From: Parafannyhessea umbonata
GTDB taxonomy: Bacteria; Actinomycetota; Coriobacteriia; Coriobacteriales; Atopobiaceae
Assembly: GCF_012844235.1 (NCBI RefSeq)
Contig: NZ_JABAGR010000003.1
Span: 162,514-226,513 of the forward strand
Length of the DNA: 64,000 bases
Reading direction: 5' to 3'
Shown: one piece after another, positions 45,610 through 53,852 of the stretch
How positions within the stretch are numbered: the first letter of the stretch is position 1
How the letters are laid out: each line of letters opens with the position of its first letter
Translations under genes and position numbers: made by a program
The notes under the pieces: model-generated
Databases searched by the model: none
What the model saw: only the letters and a program-made list of their open reading frames with translations
Told to the model about the DNA's origin: nothing

Positions 45610-46458
45610 ATGGTCGACCTTAAGAAGGCGAACGGCAGGCTCGAGGATCTCTTGGACTGCGTGGACCATCCCAGGAAGGTGAGGGAGGGGCAGCGGCTCT
45701 ACTGCGGCCTCGACCTGGGCACGGCCTTCATCGTCCTCGTCGTCCTGGACGAGGATGGAAACCCCGTCGACTGCAAGTATCAGTTCGCAAGCGTCGTGAA
45801 AGACGGCATGGTCGTCGACTACGTGGGCGCCTGCGACATCGCGAGGCGGCTGAAGGACCAGATCGAGGGTGAGCTTGGCGTAGAGCTCGAGGAGTGCGCG
45901 GTCGCCATCCCACCCGAGACCGAGGCGCTTGACGGCGGCGTGGTGAAGAACGTGGCCGAGAGCACGGGCATGGAGTGCATCGCGGTATTTGACGAGCCCA
46001 CTGCCGCGAACCTCCTCATTGGCACCACCGACGGCGCGGTCGTCGACATCGGTGGCGGCACGACCGGCATCTCCGTCTTCAAGGACGGCAAGGTCGTGGA
46101 GTGCATCGACGAGTCGACCGGAGGGACGCACTTCTCGCTCGTGCTTGCCGGTGCGAAGGGAATGTCGTTCGACGACGCGGAGGTCTACAAGCGCAACCCC
46201 GAGCACCACAGGGAGGTCCTTCCCATTGTGTCGCCCACGATCGACAAGGTGACCACGATTATCGAGCGCGCGTGTCGCGACTACGAGGTGCCGGAGGTCA
46301 TCCTGGTCGGCGGAACGGCCGAGCTTACAGGCATCGAGGGCAGGGTGCAGAAGCGCCTGGGCATCGAGGTCCACAAGCCGAGCCATCCCATGTTCGTAAC
46401 GCCGATGGGCATCGCGCTCGGATGCGTCCAGAAGGCGAGGGAGCGCGACGATGCTTGA
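45610..46458 (+). CDS. eutJ: EutJ-family Hsp70-like chaperone
   Basis: A 282-residue ASKHA-fold protein: YCGLDLGTAFIVLVVLDEDG (phosphate 1), PPETEALDGGVVKNVAE, VFDEPTAANLLIG, VVDIGGGTTGISVF (phosphate 2) and VILVGGTAEL (adenosine). EutJ has no substrate-binding domain of Hsp70. Thought to assist folding or reactivation of microcompartment enzymes. Starts 4 nt after the EutT-like gene stop; its end overlaps the next gene by 8 nt. Confidence 0.93.
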   Translation: MVDLKKANGRLEDLLDCVDHPRKVREGQRLYCGLDLGTAFIVLVVLDEDGNPVDCKYQFASVVKDGMVVDYVGACDIARRLKDQIEGELGVELEECAVAIPPETEALDGGVVKNVAESTGMECIAVFDEPTAANLLIGTTDGAVVDIGGGTTGISVFKDGKVVECIDESTGGTHFSLVLAGAKGMSFDDAEVYKRNPEHHREVLPIVSPTIDKVTTIIERACRDYEVPEVILVGGTAELTGIEGRVQKRLGIEVHKPSHPMFVTPMGIALGCVQKARERDDA

Positions 46459-46756
46459 CGTGAAGGTCATCAAGGCCCCGGCGCCTGGGACCATGCAGAT
46501 CATCAGGCAGCGAAGCGGCGCCCGCTGGGGCGAGGACTTCAGGCCGGCGGCGGTCGGGCTCGTCCAGGGCAAGCTGATCGAGATGGTGGTCGCGAGCGAC
46601 ATCGCCGAGAAGACTGCGGGCGTTGTCGTGACCGACGTGAGAGGGTCCTGTCCCCAGAACATGGTGATGCTCGCCATAGCTGGGGAGACGGCAGAGGTGA
46701 TGGAGTGCCTCCGGAAGATCCAGGACGGAAAGGACGCGTCCCATGATTGTCGGTAG
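46451..46756 (+). CDS. Divergent BMC-domain-like protein
   Basis: 101 residues. The core AAVGLVQGKLIEMVVASDIAEKTAGVVVTDV followed by MVMLAIAGETAEVMECLRKI has the strand-helix-strand rhythm of a BMC domain (compare AIGLIET...AADAM...). The N-terminal strand VKVIKAPAPGTMQII is different, and a GSCPQNM segment is unusual. Translationally coupled to eutJ and overlapping eutN by 14 nt. Could be a shell protein or an adaptor; I am not sure of the fold. Confidence 0.55.
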   Translation: MLDVKVIKAPAPGTMQIIRQRSGARWGEDFRPAAVGLVQGKLIEMVVASDIAEKTAGVVVTDVRGSCPQNMVMLAIAGETAEVMECLRKIQDGKDASHDCR

Positions 46757-47012
46757 GCTCATCGGCTCGATCTGGGCCACCCGCAAGTACGACGAGCTGA
46801 ACGGGATGAAGCTCATGCGCGTCGAGGTCATCACGGGCGACGAGGCAGGAAAGCAGCTCATCTGCGTCGATACCATCAGCGCGGGGGTGGGAGACCGGGT
46901 GATCGTGACCACGGGATCTTCCGCATATCACTTCGTGAAGGACGAGTTCCAGAAGAACGCACCGGTAGACGCGGTGATCGTAGGAATCATAGACGAAGAC
47001 GTGAATCTGTAA
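46743..47012 (+). CDS. eutN: EutN/CcmL-family pentameric vertex protein
   Basis: An 89-residue protein of the BMV family that closes the vertices of the shell. MIVGRLIGSIWATRKYDELN, LMRVEVIT, VDTISAGVGDRVIVTTGSSA and DAVIVGIIDEDVNL are the family landmarks. Only this one vertex gene is in the locus. Confidence 0.95.
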   Translation: MIVGRLIGSIWATRKYDELNGMKLMRVEVITGDEAGKQLICVDTISAGVGDRVIVTTGSSAYHFVKDEFQKNAPVDAVIVGIIDEDVNL

Positions 47013-47027
47013 GGAAAGGAGGACGAC

Positions 47028-47951
47028 ATGAAGAGACTTGTAAGCGCGAAGGACGTCATCGCGGCGGCGGCACGGCACGAGGACATCTACGTGGACGAGA
47101 ACACCATCGTGACCGCCCAGGCGAAAGACGTTGCGCGGGAGAACGGCGTGAGCATCACGTGCGGCCCGAAGCCCGAGGGGCATGCGGCATGCGAGAAGCC
47201 CGTGGCTAAACACGCTGCGGTTGAGTGCCACAAGGTTGACCTCACCAGCGAGGGCAAGGGCACCGAGCCCGCCCTTACCGCGGCCGAGCTCGAGCATCTT
47301 ATAGCCGCCGCCTTCGAGAAGGGCATCTGGACCAAGGACGACATCGAGTCGCTCTTGGGGAAGAAGGAGTCGGCCATCGACCCGAACATCGTTCCGGTGG
47401 GGGTGTCTGGCCGTCACATCCACCTGTCCCAGCACGACCTTGAGACGCTGTTTGGCAAGGGTTACGAGCTGACAAAGGTGAAGGACCTCAGCCAGCCCGG
47501 TCAGTTCGCGGCAAAGGAGTGCGTCACCCTCGCGGGCCCGAAGGGCGTCATCCAGAAGGTGCGCGTGCTTGGTCCCGTTCGCTCTCAGACCCAGGTGGAG
47601 GTGCTCGCGGGCGACACGTTCAAGTTGGGCGTTCCGCAGGAGATCCGCCTCTCGGGACACCTCGAGGGAACTCCTGGCATTACCGTCATCGGCCCGAAGG
47701 GGACGGTCGTCCTCCCCGAGGGCGTGATGGTGGCGGCCCGCCACATCCACATGAGTCCGTCGCAGGCAGCGGAGCGCGGCTTCCACGACGGTCAGGTAGT
47801 GTCGCTCAAGATCTGCGGAGAGCGTGGCGGCATGCTCGACAACGTGATAGTGCGCGTCACCGAGACCGGAAACCTTGACTGTCACATAGACACGGAAGAG
47901 GCAAACGCGTTTCACCTCAAGACGGGCTCAAAGGTCCAGGTAGTTAGGTAG
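47028..47951 (+). CDS. pduL: Phosphate propanoyl/acetyltransferase PduL
   Basis: A 307-residue PduL-type enzyme: converts acetyl-CoA and phosphate to acetyl phosphate and CoA inside the shell, recycling CoA. Two PduL domains with zinc-binding His motifs: VPVGVSGRHIHLSQHDLE and VAARHIHMSPSQAAERG. An extra N-terminal region of about 110 residues (MKRLVSAKDVIAAAARHEDI..., then ALTAAELEHLIAAAFEKG) may hold an encapsulation helix. SD AAAGGAGG before ATG 47028. Confidence 0.93.
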   Translation: MKRLVSAKDVIAAAARHEDIYVDENTIVTAQAKDVARENGVSITCGPKPEGHAACEKPVAKHAAVECHKVDLTSEGKGTEPALTAAELEHLIAAAFEKGIWTKDDIESLLGKKESAIDPNIVPVGVSGRHIHLSQHDLETLFGKGYELTKVKDLSQPGQFAAKECVTLAGPKGVIQKVRVLGPVRSQTQVEVLAGDTFKLGVPQEIRLSGHLEGTPGITVIGPKGTVVLPEGVMVAARHIHMSPSQAAERGFHDGQVVSLKICGERGGMLDNVIVRVTETGNLDCHIDTEEANAFHLKTGSKVQVVR

Positions 47952-47993
47952 CAAGCTCAGGTAGTAGGCAAGTCGACCCAGGGAGGAACAAGC

Positions 47994-48281
47994 ATGGCAA
48001 GCACCACTGAGGCACTCGGCATGATCGAGACCAAGGGCATGATCGGATCCGTCGAGGCGGCGGACGCGATGGTCAAGGCGGCAAACGTCCGTCTCATCGG
48101 CAAGGAGCGCGTCGGCGGCGGCCTCGTGACCGTCTTCGTCCGCGGCGACGTGGGCGCCGTGAAGGCCGCGACCGACGCGGGCGCCGCAGCGGCGCAGCGC
48201 GTGGGCGAGCTGCTGAGCGTCCACGTGATCCCGCGCCCGGACGGGATGGTGGAGTCCATCCTGCCGCACGCCGCGGAGTAG
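47994..48281 (+). CDS. BMC-H shell protein, first of three near-identical copies
   Basis: A 95-residue BMC-H protein ([41 protein letters not shown]). It differs from the two downstream copies at only a few positions (e.g. [13 protein letters not shown] here). The leader CAGGGAGGAACAAGC is shared with the second copy. Confidence 0.95.
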   Translation: MASTTEALGMIETKGMIGSVEAADAMVKAANVRLIGKERVGGGLVTVFVRGDVGAVKAATDAGAAAAQRVGELLSVHVIPRPDGMVESILPHAAE

Positions 48282-48347
48282 CGAGCGTACCCGACTAGAC
48301 ACGAAGAGGCGGGGCAAAAGACCCGCGCATCCCAGGGAGGAACAAGC

Positions 48348-48635
48348 ATGGCAAGCATGACTGAGGCACTCGGCATGATCGAGACCAAGGGCCTGATCGG
48401 CTCCGTCGAGGCGGCGGACGCGATGGTGAAGGCCGCGAACGTGAAGCTCGTGGGCAAGGAGCTCGTCGGAGGCGGCCTCGTGACCGTCTTCGTCCGCGGC
48501 GACGTGGGCGCCGTGAAGGCCGCGACCGACGCGGGCGCCGCCGCGGCGCAGCGCGTGGGCGAGCTGCTGAGCGTCCACGTGATCCCGCGCCCGGACGGAA
48601 TGGTGGAGTCCATCCTGCCGCACGCCGCGGAGTAA
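48348..48635 (+). CDS. BMC-H shell protein, second near-identical copy
   Basis: 95 residues, [33 protein letters not shown]. The nucleotide sequence from about 48360 to 48630 is almost identical to 49033-49300 in the third copy, including third codon positions, which indicates recent duplication or gene conversion. SD GGGAGG. Confidence 0.95.
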   Translation: MASMTEALGMIETKGLIGSVEAADAMVKAANVKLVGKELVGGGLVTVFVRGDVGAVKAATDAGAAAAQRVGELLSVHVIPRPDGMVESILPHAAE

Positions 48636-48639
48636 CCGC

Positions 48640-49305
48640 ATGGCGGCGAAGAAGTCGGGGCAGGAGGGGGAGGGCGCCACGACGCCGATCCCCGGCACCC
48701 CTCGTAGCCGGGGCAAGGCTGTCGAGGGCGCCAAGGCTTCCGCATCGACCGGGGCCGCGAAGGCCCCGGCCACGGCCGGAGGCGAGAAGGGCGTTGCGAG
48801 CCACGTGAAGGCCGATGCCAAGAAGCCGAGCTCTTCTCGTCCCGCCGCGTCGCGAAAGGCGGAGGCAGCACGCTCCGAGGCTCCGAAGGATGCCGCGGGG
48901 AGTTCCGCGGAGGCCACCAAGAAGACAGAGACGGCGCCCGAGGGGAAGCACCTTGGCGCACAAAAGGGAAAGGCCGAGCCCGCGAAGGCCGCGCCTGCCA
49001 TGAACAAGGAGGTAACTGCGATGTCGAACACCACTGAGGCACTCGGCATGATCGAGACCAAGGGCCTGATCGGCTCCGTCGAGGCGGCGGACGCGATGGT
49101 GAAGGCCGCGAACGTGAAGCTCGTGGGCAAGGAGCTCGTCGGAGGCGGCCTCGTGACCGTCTTCGTCCGCGGCGACGTGGGCGCCGTGAAGGCCGCGACC
49201 GACGCGGGCGCCGCCGCGGCGCAGCGCGTGGGCGAGCTGCTGAGCGTCCACGTGATCCCGCGCCCGGACGGAATGGTGGAGTCCATCCTGCCGCACGCCG
49301 AGTAG
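48640..49305 (+). CDS. BMC-H shell protein with long disordered N-terminal extension; second internal start at 49021
   Basis: 221 residues: an about 127-residue Ala/Lys/Glu/Ser-rich low-complexity extension ([20 protein letters not shown]) joined to a BMC-H domain almost identical to the two previous genes. The full-length ATG 48640 lies 4 nt after the preceding stop with hardly any SD. An in-frame ATG at 49021 has a strong AAGGAGG 8 nt upstream and would give a normal 94-residue BMC-H ([20 protein letters not shown]). Both a long and a short product are therefore likely, as known for PduB/PduB'. The extension also encodes a copy of the GGCGAGAAGGGC motif (48781). Confidence 0.85.
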   Translation: MAAKKSGQEGEGATTPIPGTPRSRGKAVEGAKASASTGAAKAPATAGGEKGVASHVKADAKKPSSSRPAASRKAEAARSEAPKDAAGSSAEATKKTETAPEGKHLGAQKGKAEPAKAAPAMNKEVTAMSNTTEALGMIETKGLIGSVEAADAMVKAANVKLVGKELVGGGLVTVFVRGDVGAVKAATDAGAAAAQRVGELLSVHVIPRPDGMVESILPHAE

Positions 49306-49350
49306 CGAGGCGCAGCGCACCCATTCGTCAGCTAGTCGGAAAGAGGCATC

Positions 49351-51006
49351 ATGCAGGAATTCGATTACGATCTTCAGAGCATCCAGGCCGCCCGCGACCT
49401 TGCGCGCAAGGGCCAGGTTGCCGCGAACCAGATTGCAAACTACAGCGTCGAGCAGATCGACCGCATCCTTCGCTCCATGGTCGAGGTTGCCGAGAAGAAC
49501 GCGAAGCAGCTTGCCGAGATGGCCGTCGAGGAGACGACCTTCGGCAACGTCCACGACAAGATCTACAAGAACCATATGGCCTCCGGCCTGCTTTACGAGC
49601 AGATCAAGGACGCGAAGACCATCGGCGTCATCGATGTGGACGAGAAGAAGCAGGTCATCACGATAGCGGAGCCGGTCGGCCTCGTGATGGGCATCGTCCC
49701 CTCCACCAACCCCACCTCGACGGTGCTCTACAAGTCGATGATCGCGCTTAAGTCTCGCAACGCCATCGTCTTCTCCCCGCACCCGAAGGCCGCCAAGTGC
49801 ACGAACCTTGCCATCAAGCTCATGAATGACGCCGCCGTTGCCGCGGGAGCCCCCGAGAACATCATTCAGGGCGTGAGCCTGGCGACGATTGCCGCGACGA
49901 ACGAGCTCATGCACGCGCCCGAGGTCAAGATGATCATCGCGACCGGTGGCCCCGGCATGGTGAAGGCAGCCTACAGCTCCGGCAAGCCCGCGCTGGGCGT
50001 CGGCGCCGGCAACTCGCCCTCGTACATCGAGCGCACCGCGAACGTGCATGACGCGGTTCGCCAGATCATGGCGTCCAAGACGTTCGACAATGGCACCATC
50101 TGCGCCTCCGAGCAGAGCGTCATCTGCGAGACCTGCAACCACGACGAGGTCGTCGCGGAGTTCAAGAGCCAGGGCGGCTACTTCATGTCGGAGGAGGAGT
50201 GCAAGAAGGTCTGCAAGATTCTGTTCCGCAACGGCCACTCCATGAGTCCAAACTTCGTGGGCCACGCCGCCCTCGACATCGCAAAGGCTGCCGGCATCTG
50301 CGTCCCCGCAGACACGAAGGTGCTCATCGGCGAGCAGCATGGCGTCGGTCCCGAGTGGCCGCTCTCTTACGAGAAGCTCACGACCGTCCTGGGCTTCTAC
50401 ACCGTTGCCGACTGGCATGAGGCGTGCGACCTGTCCATCGCGCTGCTCCAGAACGGCATCGGCCACACGATGAACATCCACACGGAGGACAAGGAGATCG
50501 TCCGCAAGTTCTCTGTCAAGCCCGCCTCGCGCATCCTCATCAACACCGGCGGAACCCAGGGCGGCACCGGCCTCTCCACGGGTCTGGACGTCGCGCTGAC
50601 CCTTGGCTGCGGCACCTGGGGCGGAAGCTCCGTTTCCGAGAACGTTGGTCCGCAGCACCTCATCAACGTGAAGCGCGTCGCCAACGGCATCATCGAGCCG
50701 GACATGGTCGCCGCCGCCGACGAGACGTTCGCGAAGTGGCACCCTGAGCTCGCGGCCGAGTACGGCTGCACGTCGCACGCGACCTGCGGCTGCGCCGCGA
50801 CGTCCTGCGGCGAGAGCGCCAAGAGCGACCTGGGAATCGACATGCCCGTGGGTCACGGCGTAAGCGGCATCAGCTACTCCGTCGGCTGCAACAGCTGCGG
50901 TGGTCACGCGGAGCCGGAGCCGCAGGAGCACAAGGGCGACACCATCGACGCGGCCGAGCTCAAGAAGATGGTCAACGAGCTGGTGGCCGCTTTCCGCGGC
51001 GAGTAG
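49351..51006 (+). CDS. Acylating acetaldehyde dehydrogenase of the microcompartment
   Basis: 551 residues, EutE/CutF-type: acetaldehyde + CoA + NAD+ to acetyl-CoA. NAD/CoA-site VMGIVPSTNPTSTVLYKS and GVGAGNSPSY, catalytic Cys in SKTFDNGTICASEQSV. The N-terminus MQEFDYDLQSIQAARDLARK is an amphipathic helix typical of encapsulation peptides. A C-terminal tail has clustered Cys (CTSHATCGCAATSCGE, later CNSCGGH), possibly metal-binding. It is the active counterpart of the Cys-less paralogue at 39830. SD AAAGAGG before ATG 49351. Confidence 0.94.
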   Translation: MQEFDYDLQSIQAARDLARKGQVAANQIANYSVEQIDRILRSMVEVAEKNAKQLAEMAVEETTFGNVHDKIYKNHMASGLLYEQIKDAKTIGVIDVDEKKQVITIAEPVGLVMGIVPSTNPTSTVLYKSMIALKSRNAIVFSPHPKAAKCTNLAIKLMNDAAVAAGAPENIIQGVSLATIAATNELMHAPEVKMIIATGGPGMVKAAYSSGKPALGVGAGNSPSYIERTANVHDAVRQIMASKTFDNGTICASEQSVICETCNHDEVVAEFKSQGGYFMSEEECKKVCKILFRNGHSMSPNFVGHAALDIAKAAGICVPADTKVLIGEQHGVGPEWPLSYEKLTTVLGFYTVADWHEACDLSIALLQNGIGHTMNIHTEDKEIVRKFSVKPASRILINTGGTQGGTGLSTGLDVALTLGCGTWGGSSVSENVGPQHLINVKRVANGIIEPDMVAAADETFAKWHPELAAEYGCTSHATCGCAATSCGESAKSDLGIDMPVGHGVSGISYSVGCNSCGGHAEPEPQEHKGDTIDAAELKKMVNELVAAFRGE

Positions 51007-51060
51007 TACCGCGGTACGGCATGTGTCCGCACTTCTTTTAACTAGTCAAGGAGCTTAGTC

Positions 51061-51339
51061 ATGAACGAGGCATTGGGAATGGTCGAGACCGTCGGCTGCG
51101 TGGGCGCAGTCGAGGCCAGCGATGCCATGGTGAAGGCCGCCGAGGTTACTCTGGTGGGCAAGGTCAACGTGGGTGGCGGCATCGTCACCACCTTCGTGCG
51201 CGGTGACGTGGCAGCCGTGAAGGCCGCGACAGACGCCGGGGCCGCCGCGGCCGAGCGCGTGGGCGAGCTTCGCTCCGTCCACGTGATCCCGCGCCCGCAT
51301 ACGGACGTCGAGAAGATCGTTCCCCACCAGACGGCGTAG
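51061..51339 (+). CDS. BMC-H microcompartment shell protein
   Basis: 92 residues: [40 protein letters not shown], ending [19 protein letters not shown]. Close to the triplicated set but clearly diverged. SD AAGGAG before ATG 51061. Confidence 0.95.
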   Translation: MNEALGMVETVGCVGAVEASDAMVKAAEVTLVGKVNVGGGIVTTFVRGDVAAVKAATDAGAAAAERVGELRSVHVIPRPHTDVEKIVPHQTA

Positions 51340-51343
51340 CACG

Positions 51344-52123
51344 TTGGAGCTCGGGGCGTTCTACAGCGAGCTCGACCGCCTGTACGGCGAGCCGGGGGCT
51401 GACGTCGAGGGCTTCCTGAGGGAGGCCCTGCGGCGCGCCCGGCTCGCCGGGGATATGCGCGGTGTCGCATCCGTCGCGAACGAGCTGGGCAGCGTACTGA
51501 GGCTGCGCGGGGATCTTCGAGAGTCGGAGGAGCTCTACGACGAGGTGCTGCGCATGCTCGAGATGACGGGCGCGGACGACCGGGACGTGGCGCGGGCGCT
51601 CGTGAACCTGGGTGACGTGTATGTTGCACAGGGGAGGAACGTCTCCGCGATCGAGGCGTTCGACCGCGCGGAGCGGATGCTCGGTGATGGTGACGCGCTG
51701 GAGCTGAGCGCGATTTGCAACAACCGGAGCAGCGCCTACCGGGCCCTCGGGCGCTTCTCGGACGCTAGGGCCGACCTGCGGCGCGCAGGTCGGCTGTTGG
51801 ACGCGGTGCCAGGCTCCGAGGGCAGACGCGCGACGAACGCAATCAACCTCGCGCAGGTGCTGACCGACGAGGGGAGGATCGGGGAGGCGGCGGAGGTCAT
51901 CGCTGCGGCCCTTGTCACGTACGAGACGCTGGGCGGCGGCCGTGACGTCCATCGCCCCCATGCCCTCGCGACGGCGGCGCGCATCGCGTACCTGCGCGGA
52001 GACTATGCAGCGGCAGAGGCGTACTACCTCAAGGCCGCGGAGGTCCTGCGCGACAAGCTAGGCGACGCGCCGAACGCGGACGCGCTCGAGCGGCGGGCGG
52101 CGGAGATGCACGCCCTGAGGTAG
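51344..52123 (+). CDS. Tetratricopeptide-repeat protein of the cut operon
   Basis: 259 residues from TTG 51344, 4 nt after the previous stop (no clear SD; translational coupling likely). About five TPR-like helix pairs: GVASVANELGSVLRLRGDLR, VARALVNLGDVYVAQGRNVS, LSAICNNRSSAYRALGRFSD, NAINLAQVLTDEGRIGEAAE, ALATAARIAYLRGDYAAAE. It starts the TPR-DUF4037-DUF4125-MerR cassette. Probably a protein-interaction module for the next two gene products (inference). Confidence 0.8.
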   Translation: MELGAFYSELDRLYGEPGADVEGFLREALRRARLAGDMRGVASVANELGSVLRLRGDLRESEELYDEVLRMLEMTGADDRDVARALVNLGDVYVAQGRNVSAIEAFDRAERMLGDGDALELSAICNNRSSAYRALGRFSDARADLRRAGRLLDAVPGSEGRRATNAINLAQVLTDEGRIGEAAEVIAAALVTYETLGGGRDVHRPHALATAARIAYLRGDYAAAEAYYLKAAEVLRDKLGDAPNADALERRAAEMHALR

Positions 52124-52183
52124 GGGCGTGGCATCGGCGCGATGGCATAACGAGACGTAGGCGACACGAAGGCGAGGTGCGAC

Positions 52184-53125
52184 ATGAGGGGCATGGAGCT
52201 GGCCAAGAGGTACTTCGGGACGTTCGGCCCCGTGCTCGTGTCCGGGCTTCCGTACTCCGTCGAGTCGCGCCTCGCCTTTGGTCTCGTCGGGCCGGGCTCG
52301 GAGTGCCTGGGCTTCGACGACGACATCTCGCGCGACCACGACTTCGGTCCCGGGTTCTGCGTGTGGGTCCCAGCCGACCTGTGGGATACATACGGCAGCG
52401 AGCTCGCGCGCAGGTACGCGACGTTGCCGGGCGAGTTTCTGGGCGAGAAGCGCAAGGAGAGCGAGCTTGCGGGCCAGCGCGTGGGCGTGTTCTGCACGGA
52501 GTCGTTCTACCGCACGTACACGGGGCTCGGGCGCGTCCCGCAGGGCGTGGCCGAGTGGCTGCGAATTCCCGAGCAGCTGCTTGCCATCGTGTGCGGCGGC
52601 GAGGTCTTTCGGGACCCAAGCGGCCAGTTCACACGTGTGCGCGAGGCGTACCAGGGCTTCTACCCCGAGCTCGTCGTGCGCAAGAAGCTGGCTGCGGACA
52701 TGGCGGTCATGGCGCAGTCTGGCCAGTACAACCTGGGTCGCTGCCTCGCGCGGCGCGACCTCGTCGCGGCGGACGTGGCGCGCGGGGAGTTCCTGTGCGC
52801 CACCATGGCGGCGCTGCACCTGCTTTCGCGCACGTACATGCCGTTCTACAAGTGGTCGTTCAGGTCGCTTCGCGAGAGCGCGCACGTGCCGGCGCCCGTC
52901 TGCGACGTGGTGCGCAGGATCGCGGAGGCCCCCGTCGCAAAGGTTTCTTGCGAAGACGTGGAACTACTGTGCTCGGTCGTTCTGCGTGCCGCTCTTGCGC
53001 TAGGCTGGGCTGCTTCGGAGTCGGACTTCCTTCTGGACGCGGCCACGTCCATGTGGAGGGGGATTCCGAACGAGTATCTCCGCAGCCGTCCGTTGAACGA
53101 GGGGGCGTTTTCCCATGGCATGTAG
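52184..53125 (+). CDS. DUF4037 protein with nucleotidyltransferase-like motif
   Basis: 313 residues. Near the N-terminus LVGPGSECLGFDDDISRDHD is a nucleotidyltransferase-type pattern: a Gly-Ser turn followed by acidic residues DDD and D-H-D that could bind metal, as described for the DUF4037 family. The remainder is helical. It may transfer a nucleotide to a protein or small molecule; no substrate is known. SD GAGGTG; overlaps the next gene by 11 nt. Confidence 0.75.
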   Translation: MRGMELAKRYFGTFGPVLVSGLPYSVESRLAFGLVGPGSECLGFDDDISRDHDFGPGFCVWVPADLWDTYGSELARRYATLPGEFLGEKRKESELAGQRVGVFCTESFYRTYTGLGRVPQGVAEWLRIPEQLLAIVCGGEVFRDPSGQFTRVREAYQGFYPELVVRKKLAADMAVMAQSGQYNLGRCLARRDLVAADVARGEFLCATMAALHLLSRTYMPFYKWSFRSLRESAHVPAPVCDVVRRIAEAPVAKVSCEDVELLCSVVLRAALALGWAASESDFLLDAATSMWRGIPNEYLRSRPLNEGAFSHGM

Positions 53126-53852
53126 CAGGTGCGGGTGCGCCGCGTGCGCCGGAACCGGCGACGCGAGGAGACCGTCGTACGGCCGCAGGCTCGAGCGACG
53201 CGGCGACGTGAAGAGGTTCTTCTCTCTTTCGGCCGTGCAGGGCATCGCGGCGGAGCGCGGCGTGAGGGGAGACCTGCTCGAGGAGCTCGAGCGTGTCGTC
53301 GCCTTGGAGTGGGAGCAGTTCGACGCCGTCCTTGGCTTACATGGCCGAGCGGGCTGCCAGGATGACCTCAGGCGCTTCTCGGCGTATCGCTGCGCACAGT
53401 ACCTCGCGTTTCCCCACGGGCTCATACCGCGGGTGCTCGCGGAGCTCGAGCAGGCGGAGCTCAGCGGCAGGAACCTGGTGGAGGAGAAGTACGCACGCAT
53501 GATGGCCGCGACCGATTCCGCTGAGTTCAACAGGACGTGGGCGAACGCCCTGCCCTTGACATCACCCGTGAAGAGGGGCGCCCTCCGCCAGCTGCGCAAG
53601 CTGCTGGCGCCTGTGCTTGCGCAGGCGGCGCGCGAGCTTCCCCAGGCACACCGCCATGCGCGTCCGGACGTGTCGTCGGCCGGCACGGTCTCGGCGCTGG
53701 ACTACTTTCTGGCGGAGCTCGAGAGCTACTCGCTTTCGACGATCTTCTACCTTCGTGACGAGCTTGCGCGTCCGGGGACCGGGACGAACCCGATTGAGTC
53801 GAGTTACGTTCTGGCCGCGAGGCTTCTTGAGGCAACGGAGGTTGGTGCATGA
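53115..53852 (+). CDS. DUF4125 protein with N-terminal Cys cluster
   Basis: 245 residues. The DUF4125 core is visible: LERVVALEWEQFDAVLGLHG, CQDDLRRFSAYRCAQYLAFP, NLVEEKYARMMAATDSAEF. The extreme N-terminus MACSRCGCAACAG has five Cys in 12 residues, suggestive of a zinc knuckle. The C-terminal part, from about residue 145 (PVKRGALRQLRKLL, then DYFLAELESYSL), is less conserved. It overlaps DUF4037 upstream and the merR gene downstream by 4 nt, so the three are tightly coupled. Confidence 0.75.
   Translation: MACSRCGCAACAGTGDARRPSYGRRLERRGDVKRFFSLSAVQGIAAERGVRGDLLEELERVVALEWEQFDAVLGLHGRAGCQDDLRRFSAYRCAQYLAFPHGLIPRVLAELEQAELSGRNLVEEKYARMMAATDSAEFNRTWANALPLTSPVKRGALRQLRKLLAPVLAQAARELPQAHRHARPDVSSAGTVSALDYFLAELESYSLSTIFYLRDELARPGTGTNPIESSYVLAARLLEATEVGA

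Noticed and set aside
41128..46677. A 1849-residue minus-strand open frame opposite cutC-cutD and neighbours
   Set aside because: It is the antisense shadow of high-GC codons; the plus-strand genes have clear families, SDs and motifs. The same applies to the long frames opposite 4137-6107, 9264-12359, 28721-31876 and 48295-50931.
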